NCBI GenBank assembly: GCA_019114445.1
Contig: DXFL01000004.1
Location: 1-52,025 of the forward strand
Reading direction: 5' to 3'
Origin: Candidatus Barnesiella excrementigallinarum
GTDB lineage: Bacteria; Bacteroidota; Bacteroidia; Bacteroidales; Barnesiellaceae
Length of the DNA: 52,025 nucleotides
Of the stretch, positions 27,624 through 36,032 are shown piece by piece. A program made the position numbers and the translations under genes. The first letter of the stretch is position 1. The number at the start of each line of letters is the position of its first letter. The notes under the pieces are model-generated. The model did not search any database and was not told the DNA's origin. It saw only the letters and a program-made list of their open reading frames with translations.

Positions 27624-28094
27624 TTATAAAATCACCTCCATACCCACCTTTTGCGGTTTTAGCCCGCACTTCTCGTAAAATGCCATAGCCGACGCATTGC
27701 AACTCCATACATTCAACGTAACATTGTAACACCCCTGCCGCCGGGCAAAGTCGACAACCGCCCGATAAAGCTCCTGCCCGATGTGATTGCCCCGCAGTGT
27801 TTCGTCGACACACAAATCGTCGATATACAAGGTCTTTACATCGGTGAGGATATGGCTATCCCGGTGCTGTTGGAAAATACAAAAGGCATATCCCACCACC
27901 GTGTCGTGCTCGTCGGTAGCCACCAATACGGGAGTAGCCGGGTCGGCAAGAATCGACACCAACTCTTCATCGGTATATTTCCGAACCCCATATCGGAATA
28001 AATCGGGACGGCCGCGGTGATGGACGTTGTTCACCTGTATCAGAAGTTCGCCTATACGCCCTATGTCTTTTCGTTCTGCTCTTCTTATGGTCAT
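27624..28094 (-). CDS. GNAT-family N-acetyltransferase
   Basis: 156 residues beginning MTIRRAERKDIGRIGELLIQV, a canonical GNAT opening. The acetyl-CoA-binding motif A is VKTLYIDDLCVDETLRGNHIGQELYRAVVDFAR (R/Q-x-x-G-x-G/A variant GNHIGQ). The closing motif is NASAMAFYEKCGLKPQKVGMEVIL. It transfers acetyl groups from acetyl-CoA to an unidentified amine. The frame remains open upstream for about 150 codons, but that part is non-coding in character and includes the sppA promoter region, so the ATG at 28094 is preferred. A degenerate minus-strand -7 box TATCTTCG lies just upstream (28114-28121). Confidence 0.88.
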   Translation of the reverse strand: MTIRRAERKDIGRIGELLIQVNNVHHRGRPDLFRYGVRKYTDEELVSILADPATPVLVATDEHDTVVGYAFCIFQQHRDSHILTDVKTLYIDDLCVDETLRGNHIGQELYRAVVDFARRQGCYNVTLNVWSCNASAMAFYEKCGLKPQKVGMEVIL

Positions 28095-28240
28095 AATTAC
28101 TACTGTATATTTTTCTCTACGAAGATAGCCATTTTCGACAACAAAGAAAAGCCCCTTTGATGTTTTATCGAAAAACGATAATTTTTTATTGATTTTCTTT
28201 TGTGTTTTAAATTTTATATGTATGTTTGCAACAGACAAAA

Positions 28241-28294
28241 ACAAAGATAAGCTACTCATGAGCTTTTTTCTACGGAAAAAGAGTTTATCTTTGT
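28241..28294. promoter_or_regulatory. Mirror-image divergent promoter elements between GNAT and sppA genes
   Basis: ACAAAGATAA (28241-28250) and its exact complement TTATCTTTGT (28285-28294) flank 34 bp. Each arm contains a perfect -7 box TATCTTTG: minus strand 28242-28249, plus strand 28286-28293. The plus-strand box is 40 bp before the sppA ATG. Another plus-strand candidate, TATGTTTG, is at 28221-28228. The same arms could fold into a hairpin in RNA. Confidence 0.55.
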
Positions 28295-28332
28295 AAAATA
28301 GAACGAAACGAACAACAAAAAAACAAGAACCA

Positions 28333-30078
28333 ATGAAAAAGTTTTTCACCACTACCTTTGCTTGCGTATTGGGCGTACTGATAGCCGGATTACTCCTCTT
28401 TCTGCTCTCCATCGCAGCATTAACCGGTATAGCCGTTTCGACCGAAACCGAATATACGGCTGCCCCCAATACCATTATGAAACTCGACTTAGGCATCGTG
28501 ACCGACCGCAGCCAAGAAGATGTTATGGGAATCATATTGGGCAATCAACAAAAGACCGACGGTCTCGACAATATACTTAAAGCCATAGAGACAGCCAAAC
28601 AAAATAAGAATATCGCCGGCATATATATCGACGCCAACGGAATGGCTATGGGCATTGCTACCCTCGACCGCATACACCGGGCTTTGATCGACTTCAAAGC
28701 GAGCGGCAAATTTGTATATGCCTATGCCGACAACTACTCGCAACGCGAATACCTGTTGAGTGCGGCTGCCGACAGCGTCGTGCTGAATCCGGTAGGAGCC
28801 ATCGATTTCAGAGGATTGGCCAGCCAAGTGATGTTTTTGAAAGGGTTGTACGACAAACTAGGTATCGAAATGCAAGTCCTCAAAGTAGGTACTTACAAAT
28901 CGGCGGTAGAGCCTTACACCTCTACCAAAATGAGCGAGGCCAACCGGGAACAAACTATGGCTTATATAACTCCCATCTGGAACCATCTGCTCGAACAGCT
29001 TTCGCAAGACCGCAACCTCTCGGTCGAGCAACTGAACAACTTGGCCGATACGTTACTGATAACTGTCGACGCCAAAGATTTAGTAGCCAAAGGGTTGGTC
29101 GACACCTTGATGTACCGCCCCCAAATGGAAGACTTTCTGAAAGCCAAAGTGGGTATCGACACAGACGACGATCTGACATTCGCCTCGGTTGCCGAAGTGG
29201 CCTCGATTAAACAACCCAAAAACAAAACCAAAGACGAAATCGCCATCGTTTATGCCGAAGGCGGTATCGACATGGGCGAAAGCAACGGCGTGAACACCGC
29301 CAAACTGGTGGAAGACCTCACGGAAATCAAAAACGACGAAAATATAAAAGCCGTTGTATTGAGAGTAAACTCGCCGGGCGGTAGCGCATACGGGTCGGAA
29401 CAAGTTTGGGCAGCCATCGAAGCCATCAAGGCTGCCGGCAAACCGGTAGCCGTATCGATGGGCGACGTAGCAGCCTCGGGCGGATATTACATCTCGTGCA
29501 ACGCCGACCGCATTTTTGCCAACCCCGCCACCTTGACAGGATCGATCGGGATTTATGGAATGATACCCAATTTCGAAGGGCTGCTCACCGGTAAATTGGG
29601 AGTTACTTTCGACGGGGTACAAACCAACAAATATGGCAACTTCGGCACATTCAACCGAGCTATGACTCCCGACGAACGCAACCAAATGCAACGTTACATC
29701 GAACGCGGATACGAACTGTTCACCTCGCGCTGCGCCGAGGGACGGGGCATGAGCCTCGAAGCTATCAAAAAAATTGCCGAAGGCCGGGTATGGGACGGAA
29801 CTACCGCTCTCGAAATAGGATTGGTCGATGAGTTGGGCGATTTGGATGCCGCTATCGAATGGGTTGCCCAAAAAGCCGGGCTCGAAAAATACAAAACAAC
29901 CAACTATCCCAAGCTCAAAACAGCCATAGAACAACTGATGGAAGAGCTTAACTTAGACGTTCAGGCAAAAATTGCAAGCCTTTGCTTGGGCGAAAACTAC
30001 AAATACTTCAAAGCCTTAAAACAGTGCCAAAACATAGATCCCATACAATATCGTATGGAGGAGATTGAGCTTTACTAA
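28333..30078 (+). CDS. sppA: Signal peptide peptidase SppA, 67K type
   Basis: 581 residues with one N-terminal membrane anchor (about 10-35) and two tandem SppA/ClpP-like domains. In the 67K architecture the N-terminal half supplies the general-base lysine, here Lys189 in KVGTYKSAVEPYTS, and the C-terminal half supplies the nucleophile, Ser382 in GDVAASGGYYISC, with SPGGSAYGSEQVW forming the oxyanion side. It is an inner-membrane serine protease that degrades cleaved signal peptides. The lpxK gene follows after 11 bp, suggesting co-transcription. Confidence 0.96.
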   Translation: MKKFFTTTFACVLGVLIAGLLLFLLSIAALTGIAVSTETEYTAAPNTIMKLDLGIVTDRSQEDVMGIILGNQQKTDGLDNILKAIETAKQNKNIAGIYIDANGMAMGIATLDRIHRALIDFKASGKFVYAYADNYSQREYLLSAAADSVVLNPVGAIDFRGLASQVMFLKGLYDKLGIEMQVLKVGTYKSAVEPYTSTKMSEANREQTMAYITPIWNHLLEQLSQDRNLSVEQLNNLADTLLITVDAKDLVAKGLVDTLMYRPQMEDFLKAKVGIDTDDDLTFASVAEVASIKQPKNKTKDEIAIVYAEGGIDMGESNGVNTAKLVEDLTEIKNDENIKAVVLRVNSPGGSAYGSEQVWAAIEAIKAAGKPVAVSMGDVAASGGYYISCNADRIFANPATLTGSIGIYGMIPNFEGLLTGKLGVTFDGVQTNKYGNFGTFNRAMTPDERNQMQRYIERGYELFTSRCAEGRGMSLEAIKKIAEGRVWDGTTALEIGLVDELGDLDAAIEWVAQKAGLEKYKTTNYPKLKTAIEQLMEELNLDVQAKIASLCLGENYKYFKALKQCQNIDPIQYRMEEIELY

Positions 30079-30089
30079 CCTTCGATTCT

Positions 30090-31193
30090 ATGTACGGGAA
30101 ATCGATAAAAATACACCATTGCCTCATCCCCCTCAGCTGGCTTTACGGCATCGGGACCGAGATACGCAATAAACTCTTCGACTGGGGTATACTCCCGGCC
30201 GAAGAGTTCGATATTCCTGTCATATCGGTAGGCAACTTGGCCGTAGGCGGTACCGGGAAAACCCCTCATATCGAATACATCGTCGAGTTACTCAGCCACA
30301 AATACCACGTAGCCGTTCTCAGCCGGGGATATAAACGCAAAAGCCGGGGTTTCGTGTTGGCCGACGAACATTCGACAGCCGGCGAAATAGGAGACGAGCC
30401 CTACCAGATAAAACGGAAATTCCCGCACATAACGGTTGCCGTAGACGCCAACCGACGGAGAGGGATCAAACGATTGCAAGAGTGCGTTCCCGAACTCGAT
30501 GTCATCTTGCTCGACGATGCCTTCCAGCACCGCTACGTCGTGCCCTTATCGTCGATTGTACTTACCGACTATAATCGCGCCCTACACCTCGACAAACTAT
30601 TGCCGGCAGGGCGGTTACGCGAATCGCGGCACGGGCTGTCGAGAGCCGATATCGTGATTGTCACCAAATGCCCCTCGGAGATGAAACCCATCGAGTACAA
30701 CCTCGTATCGCGTTGGCTGCACCTGTTTCCCTATCAGAATCTCTATTTTACTACACTCTCTTACGGCCATCTGAAACCCTTATTCCCCGAAATGTGTACC
30801 GAAAAAGAGATTCCGCTCAAAGGATTCTCAAAAAAATGGGGCCTGATGGTTGTAACCGGTATTGCCAACCCGACCCCCATGTTGCGGCATATCGCCCAAT
30901 ACCATGCGCCGCAGGAAGAGTTGATCTACCCCGACCACCACAACTTCTCGGCCGGCGACTTGAACGGGATATCCACACGATTTCGGGCTCTGAAAGGCGA
31001 AAAGAATTATATTGTCACCACCGAGAAGGATGCGGCCCGACTATACGACGCCCCCCTTGACGATGAGATAAAACGTGCCCTCTATTACCTGCCCATACGA
31101 GTGAGGTTCATGCAACACGCCGGCACATCGTTCGACGAGAAAATAAGCGATACGGTTTATAAAAACCGGCTGTCGAAGTGTCCGAAAAAATAA
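30090..31193 (+). CDS. lpxK: Tetraacyldisaccharide 4'-kinase
   Basis: LpxK phosphorylates the 4'-position of the lipid A disaccharide precursor at the inner membrane, the sixth step of the Raetz pathway. The 367 residues show an N-terminal membrane-associated helix region (CLIPLSWLYGIGTEIRNKLF), the P-loop VGNLAVGGTGKTPH (residues 48-60) and the family motif LLDDAFQHR (usually DDGFQHR). ADIVIVTKCP and IVTTEKDAARL follow. It is 11 bp downstream of sppA and convergent with the receptor gene at 31200. Confidence 0.96.
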   Translation: MYGKSIKIHHCLIPLSWLYGIGTEIRNKLFDWGILPAEEFDIPVISVGNLAVGGTGKTPHIEYIVELLSHKYHVAVLSRGYKRKSRGFVLADEHSTAGEIGDEPYQIKRKFPHITVAVDANRRRGIKRLQECVPELDVILLDDAFQHRYVVPLSSIVLTDYNRALHLDKLLPAGRLRESRHGLSRADIVIVTKCPSEMKPIEYNLVSRWLHLFPYQNLYFTTLSYGHLKPLFPEMCTEKEIPLKGFSKKWGLMVVTGIANPTPMLRHIAQYHAPQEELIYPDHHNFSAGDLNGISTRFRALKGEKNYIVTTEKDAARLYDAPLDDEIKRALYYLPIRVRFMQHAGTSFDEKISDTVYKNRLSKCPKK

Positions 31194-31199
31194 CCCTCC

Positions 31200-33581
31200 C
31201 TAAAATTCGACGGTAATTCCCAACGTGGGCAAAATCACCCCGCTTTGCTGTGCGATATACTTCATGCGATAACGCTCCTTACCGGCATCATCGACATAAC
31301 TCTCGCCGGTACTGATTAAGAGAGGAGGATTGTCGTATTTGAAATTCAGCACATTCTGCAAATCGATATAGAAGCCCAACATCACCCCCTTGAAATAAAA
31401 CGATTTATCCACCCGAATATCGGCCTCATAAAACGTTTTCAACCGCCCCGTATTGTACCGGTCATAATCGTAATAGGGTCGTGCCGTAGCATCCCACGCC
31501 GGAACCAGCGACGACACATATTCGTCGTAAGGAGTATAGGACGCCCCACCCATCAGGCGGAATTTCAACCCGATGTCCCAATTCTTCGGCAACTTATACG
31601 AACCCGACAGAGTAAAGAGGTGACGATAGTCCCAAGCCGAAGGGATATACCGCCCGGTAGCCGGATCCTCAAACTGGCTACGATACCACGTATAAGAAGC
31701 CAATGCCGAGAATCGCCCCATGCCAAACCAACGCCACATCACTTCCACCCCGTAGGCTCTACCTCGTGCCGTCGAGGCCGCCGCCTCATTACCCGACACG
31801 CCGTAATCGGTACCTTTGCAAGCCAACGGAATGCTGTCGACAAGCGATAAGGGCGAGTGGGTATATCTTTTATAAAAACCCTCGACCGTCACGCGTGCCC
31901 ACTTGTTGATGTAATACTCCATGCCCACGACTGCCTGATCGGAACGGACATACTTCAAACGCGAACGGTTCACCCACACACCCTCTTCCCGGAAACCCAA
32001 AGTCGTATAGGCAGGCAGTTGATAAAACCGTCCGATACTACCATTCACATACAAGTTGCCTGCCACATTATACGAGAGCGACAAGCGGGGCGAAAACTGT
32101 TTCAACGGATTACGAGTAAGCGACGAATAATCGCACCCATCGAGACGGAATCCCAAAGACGCCGAGAAACGCTCGTCGGCCGATTTATATCCCGCGGTTG
32201 CAAACACTCCCCATTTGAACAGAGGCAAATCGGTTGCATACCGTATTTGCCGGGATTCACCCCCGGCAAAAATCCGCTGGAAGGTACGGTTCGTATAAAC
32301 CACATAATCGGCATTAACTCCCGTTACTGCATGAAAAGGCCCCCATAACGACCGGTTTTCGAATCGGAAGTGATTTTCGGTTTCGTCGGAACGAAGGTTC
32401 AACGTAAGGTTATCGGCCGACGACTCGTCGTTGTCCCTGTACTTCACATTGCTGTTGTTCATAAAACTGCGGCTCACCACCACCGTTTGGGTATGCTCCC
32501 CGCCATAGTGTTTATAAACAGCCCCCAGCGTATAGGTATTTTGTTTGATCGTAGGCAAATAATTCAACAGATATTGTTTCGATTCGTCCTCGGGATCGGT
32601 TTCGGTATTCAGTTTCATATCGTCTATCGCCCCCAATCCCAATATCGTAAGCTCATGCGAAGGGGAAAAACGGCTCTTTATCTTAAACTGAGCGTCGGTA
32701 TAACGAGGCAAAAAGGGCATATCGAGCAAAGAAAAGAGCAGTTGCAAATAGGATTGGCGCACCGAAACAACATAGGTGGTCTTACTTCCTATATGTCCTT
32801 TCGAGCCGATAGCCAACTCCGACGCACCCACCGTACCTTTGAAGGTATATTTGTCGGGATTGCCGTCGAGTAGTTTGAAATCGAAAACCGAACTTAACGC
32901 ATTTCCCCGGTTCGCCGGGAAAGCGCCCGTATAGAAATCGACCTCCCGAATCAAATCGGCATCGATAATCCCCACCGGTCCGCCCGAAGCGCCTTGTGTA
33001 CTGAAATGGTTGATGTTGGGAATCTCTACCCCATCGAGATAAAATTTATTTTCCGAAGGGCCTCCACCCCTTATCATCAAATCGTTTCGATAACCGTTTC
33101 CTACCGCCGTAGCCACACCGGGAAAAGCATTCACCACTTTCGAAATATCCCGGTTCGCACCCGGACTTTTCTCGATCTCCTGTACCCCGATGACCCGCAT
33201 GGCAACAGGGCTTTCCACCGACCGGCGAAACGGAGCCGCCACCACACTTACCTCGGCCAAATCAACCGGCGAATCGTCCAGCTCGATATCGAGCGTATTG
33301 TCGTACGAGGTTACACGGAATTCCGACGACACATAGGTTTTATACCCTACCGACGAGGCCTGAATCCGATACATACCCGGAGGCAAATGATCCAAGACAT
33401 AATGCCCCGACGAATCACTCTTCGTCTGCAAAGGTGTATTCCATATTCCTACATTGACAAAAGGCAATCGCTCGCCCGTCGACCGCGACGAAATCACTCC
33501 CCTCACCGAATAAGTCTGTACGCCAAAAACCGAAACCGTCACACAAAAAAACGCTGCAAGGAGTGTATGAATTCGCCACAT
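31200..33581 (-). CDS. TonB-dependent receptor with N-terminal CarboxypepD_reg domain
   Basis: 793 residues with a signal peptide (MWRIHTLLAAFFCVTVSVFG). A carboxypeptidase-regulatory-like domain (about 25-105, YSVRGVISSRSTGERLPFVNVGIWNT ... GYKTYVSSEF) comes first. The plug domain (IEKSPGANRDISKVVNAFPGVATAVGNGYRNDLMIRGGGPSENKFYLDGVEIPNINHF) and a beta-barrel with aromatic terminus GITVEF follow. It is an outer-membrane importer energised by TonB; the substrate is unknown and no SusD-type partner adjoins it. A TTG two codons upstream extends the frame, but ATG at 33581 is preferred. Confidence 0.92.
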   Translation of the reverse strand: MWRIHTLLAAFFCVTVSVFGVQTYSVRGVISSRSTGERLPFVNVGIWNTPLQTKSDSSGHYVLDHLPPGMYRIQASSVGYKTYVSSEFRVTSYDNTLDIELDDSPVDLAEVSVVAAPFRRSVESPVAMRVIGVQEIEKSPGANRDISKVVNAFPGVATAVGNGYRNDLMIRGGGPSENKFYLDGVEIPNINHFSTQGASGGPVGIIDADLIREVDFYTGAFPANRGNALSSVFDFKLLDGNPDKYTFKGTVGASELAIGSKGHIGSKTTYVVSVRQSYLQLLFSLLDMPFLPRYTDAQFKIKSRFSPSHELTILGLGAIDDMKLNTETDPEDESKQYLLNYLPTIKQNTYTLGAVYKHYGGEHTQTVVVSRSFMNNSNVKYRDNDESSADNLTLNLRSDETENHFRFENRSLWGPFHAVTGVNADYVVYTNRTFQRIFAGGESRQIRYATDLPLFKWGVFATAGYKSADERFSASLGFRLDGCDYSSLTRNPLKQFSPRLSLSYNVAGNLYVNGSIGRFYQLPAYTTLGFREEGVWVNRSRLKYVRSDQAVVGMEYYINKWARVTVEGFYKRYTHSPLSLVDSIPLACKGTDYGVSGNEAAASTARGRAYGVEVMWRWFGMGRFSALASYTWYRSQFEDPATGRYIPSAWDYRHLFTLSGSYKLPKNWDIGLKFRLMGGASYTPYDEYVSSLVPAWDATARPYYDYDRYNTGRLKTFYEADIRVDKSFYFKGVMLGFYIDLQNVLNFKYDNPPLLISTGESYVDDAGKERYRMKYIAQQSGVILPTLGITVEF

Positions 33582-33707
33582 AACCAATTATTTTTCAAAT
33601 AATAACATCGATAAAGCTATTTTTGTTCAAAATTTTCTAACCGGTTATGTCGTATCGATAAAGATTCACTCGTTTATCTCGCTCTCCCCACCTTCGATTT
33701 TTTCCAT

Positions 33708-33745
33708 AAAAAAAAACCGTTACAGCCATAAAAGCCGTAACGGTT
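33708..33745 (-). terminator. Terminator of the receptor-alpha-galactosidase operon
   Basis: Perfect 9-bp arms AACCGTTAC/GTAACGGTT (33715-33723, 33737-33745) are followed on the minus strand by nine T residues, 50 bp past the GH36 stop. Confidence 0.9.
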
Positions 33746-33794
33746 CATTGCCATTAATTAATAACCCAAATCACCTAAAATTTTTTTCAACGGC

Positions 33795-35984
33795 TCATTG
33801 TGCCGTAAACTCAATCACTCGACTTTGAGTTGGAGCATATCCAAATACGTCGAGCCCTACTTTCATCAGATAGTCGCCCGAATAGATTTTACCGTTTGCT
33901 TTCAATGCCGACTGTGTACCGGGCATAAGATTTATCTCTTCTACCTTATACATTTTGTGCGGATCGAGGCCTTGTAACTTCACCGACAGAAGTTTTTCTT
34001 GGAAACGCGGGTGAATGTCATAGGCAAACAACACAGCTTTGTTCGAATCCTTGCTAACATAGTTCACCGCCATGTGGTTCGACTCGTAAGGCGATACCAA
34101 CCGATATTGGTCGCCGTCCATGACGGCCGATTGCAAACGTTTCCAGTTGGCCACGGCTATTTGGCAATATTCCAGTTCCGCAGGGGTCATTTCGCTCAAT
34201 CCTATATCGAATCCGAGTTTGCACATCGAAGCCACATCGGTACGGAATTTCACCGAAGTATTTTTGTTCCAACTGGTCACATGGGCGCACATCGCTTTTG
34301 CCGGGAAGAATTGCGAGAATCCCCATTGAATATAAATGCGTTCAACCGGGTCGGTATTGTCGCTGCACCAAAATTCGGTAAAATACTTCAAGGCCTCGTA
34401 ATCGCACCGTGCACCGCCTCCCGAACAGAGCATCATAGGCACGTGGGGATAGTTCTCTTTTACCCGCTTCATTACGTTGTACACCCCACGCACATGGTCG
34501 ATGTACAAATTGCCCTGACGGGTTTTCAAATAAGGCGAATAGATGTTGGTAATGGGGCTGTTGCAATCCCATTTGAAAAACGCAATATCGGGATTCTCCT
34601 TCATCAGTTGCTCTACCACGCCATACACATAGTTTTGAACTTCGGGGTTACTCAAATCGAGTACAAGTTGGTTCCGATAGAAATACATCTTGCGGTTTTC
34701 GTCGTGGATAGCCCAATCGGGGTGTTTCTCGAACAACTCGCTTTTGGGGTTCACCATCTCGGGTTCGATCCAAATACCAAATTTCACGTCGGCCTCTTTG
34801 GCTGCCTCGACGAGAGCGGGAACTCCGCCGGGCAACTTGCTATGGGTCACCTCCCAGTCACCCAAGCCGGCTTTGTCGTCCTTACGGGGATATTTGTTGG
34901 CAAACCAGCCATCGTCCAAGAGGAACATATCTACACCGAGGTGTTTGGCCTCTTTCATCAAGTCGGCCAAAATTTCTTGGTTGAAATTGAATCCGGTATT
35001 TTCCCAGTTGTTCAAAAGGGTCAACCGGCTGCCGTTCCCATCTTTCAAGCTGTAATTACGAGCCCATTCATGCAGGTTGCGGCTACCCTCCGAAGCTCCG
35101 TTATAACTGAGTGTAAATATAAATTCGGGGGTTGTAAACACTTCGTCTTTTTTCAACTCGTAATTCGACGCATACGGATTTATGGCCGGAATTACACGCA
35201 GATTGCCGACATTATCGACCTCGAAAGTGAAACGGAAATTCCCGGTCCAACCCAATGTCCCCATCAATACATCTCCCTCATTTTCCGAAACCGGTTGGTC
35301 GAGTCCCAACTCAAAGAGCGGGTGAGTGTGCATGGCTGCCCGGCTTCCCAATTTGGTATCGATTACTTTCTTACCGAACTGCAACTGCTGGCTGCTCATT
35401 TGAGCCTCTTTCGCCCAATCGCTGCTAAACTCGGTCAGGAAGTACGAAGCACGATTAAAATAAAGCATTGTCGAAGCATAAGTCGAGAGAATAACAGGCT
35501 TTTTCTCTTGATGTTTTATTTCGCTCCAAGTTTTAATCACATTCTCTTTGGGATAGGCCACATAGTGTAATGTTACATCTACGGGATAGACATCGTCCCG
35601 AAGGTTTATCGTAGTATGCTGCCCGCCTTCGACCGGTTGTGTCGAAGAAGAAACATAATACAGGTAAGTCGACGTTTTCCCGTCGTTGTGCTGTATGGAC
35701 ACGGCCGGTTCGAAATAATCTTCATTCCCCGAGCCGCTGTACACTTCCCAGCCACGCTGGCTGACACTGCCGTCGGAACCGGCGTGAATATCCCACGAGA
35801 AATTTTGAAGATCGGCATCGTTCAACAATTTCTCTCCCAAATAGGTTTGATACAAACGACCGTTGTCGCCCACTTGAAGGAGCAAATCGGTTTGATCGGT
35901 CGAAATACGAATCACTTTCTTTTCGGAATATGCGTTGTTCAACATCAGCAAAATCAACGCACCCAACATTAGAATTCTTTTCAT
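33795..35984 (-). CDS. GH36 alpha-galactosidase, secreted
   Basis: 729 residues with a signal peptide (MKRILMLGALILLMLNNAYS). The order is N-terminal beta-sandwich, (beta/alpha)8 barrel and C-terminal beta domain, as in GH36 clan-D enzymes. Barrel motifs include LLDDGWFANKYPRKDD, GIWIEPEMVNPKSEL, the nucleophile Asp473 in FFKWDCNSPI and, in CSGGGARCDYEALKYF...WCSDNTD, the probable acid/base Asp542. It releases alpha-1,6-linked galactose from raffinose-, melibiose- or galactomannan-type substrates, here in the periplasm or on the surface. It is 48 bp downstream of a TonB-dependent receptor and shares its operon. Confidence 0.94.
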   Translation of the reverse strand: MKRILMLGALILLMLNNAYSEKKVIRISTDQTDLLLQVGDNGRLYQTYLGEKLLNDADLQNFSWDIHAGSDGSVSQRGWEVYSGSGNEDYFEPAVSIQHNDGKTSTYLYYVSSSTQPVEGGQHTTINLRDDVYPVDVTLHYVAYPKENVIKTWSEIKHQEKKPVILSTYASTMLYFNRASYFLTEFSSDWAKEAQMSSQQLQFGKKVIDTKLGSRAAMHTHPLFELGLDQPVSENEGDVLMGTLGWTGNFRFTFEVDNVGNLRVIPAINPYASNYELKKDEVFTTPEFIFTLSYNGASEGSRNLHEWARNYSLKDGNGSRLTLLNNWENTGFNFNQEILADLMKEAKHLGVDMFLLDDGWFANKYPRKDDKAGLGDWEVTHSKLPGGVPALVEAAKEADVKFGIWIEPEMVNPKSELFEKHPDWAIHDENRKMYFYRNQLVLDLSNPEVQNYVYGVVEQLMKENPDIAFFKWDCNSPITNIYSPYLKTRQGNLYIDHVRGVYNVMKRVKENYPHVPMMLCSGGGARCDYEALKYFTEFWCSDNTDPVERIYIQWGFSQFFPAKAMCAHVTSWNKNTSVKFRTDVASMCKLGFDIGLSEMTPAELEYCQIAVANWKRLQSAVMDGDQYRLVSPYESNHMAVNYVSKDSNKAVLFAYDIHPRFQEKLLSVKLQGLDPHKMYKVEEINLMPGTQSALKANGKIYSGDYLMKVGLDVFGYAPTQSRVIEFTAQ

Positions 35985-36032
35985 GGTTGATATGGATTTA
36001 TGTTATTACAATATTATACAATAGACTTGATT

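Noticed and set aside
31200..33581. SusC/SusD nutrient-uptake pair
   Set aside because: The receptor has the CarboxypepD_reg plus plug layout, but no SusD-like lipoprotein gene adjoins either receptor in the window.
33999..35570. Open frame of 523 codons on the plus strand
   Set aside because: Antisense to the GH36 alpha-galactosidase, whose catalytic motifs are intact.
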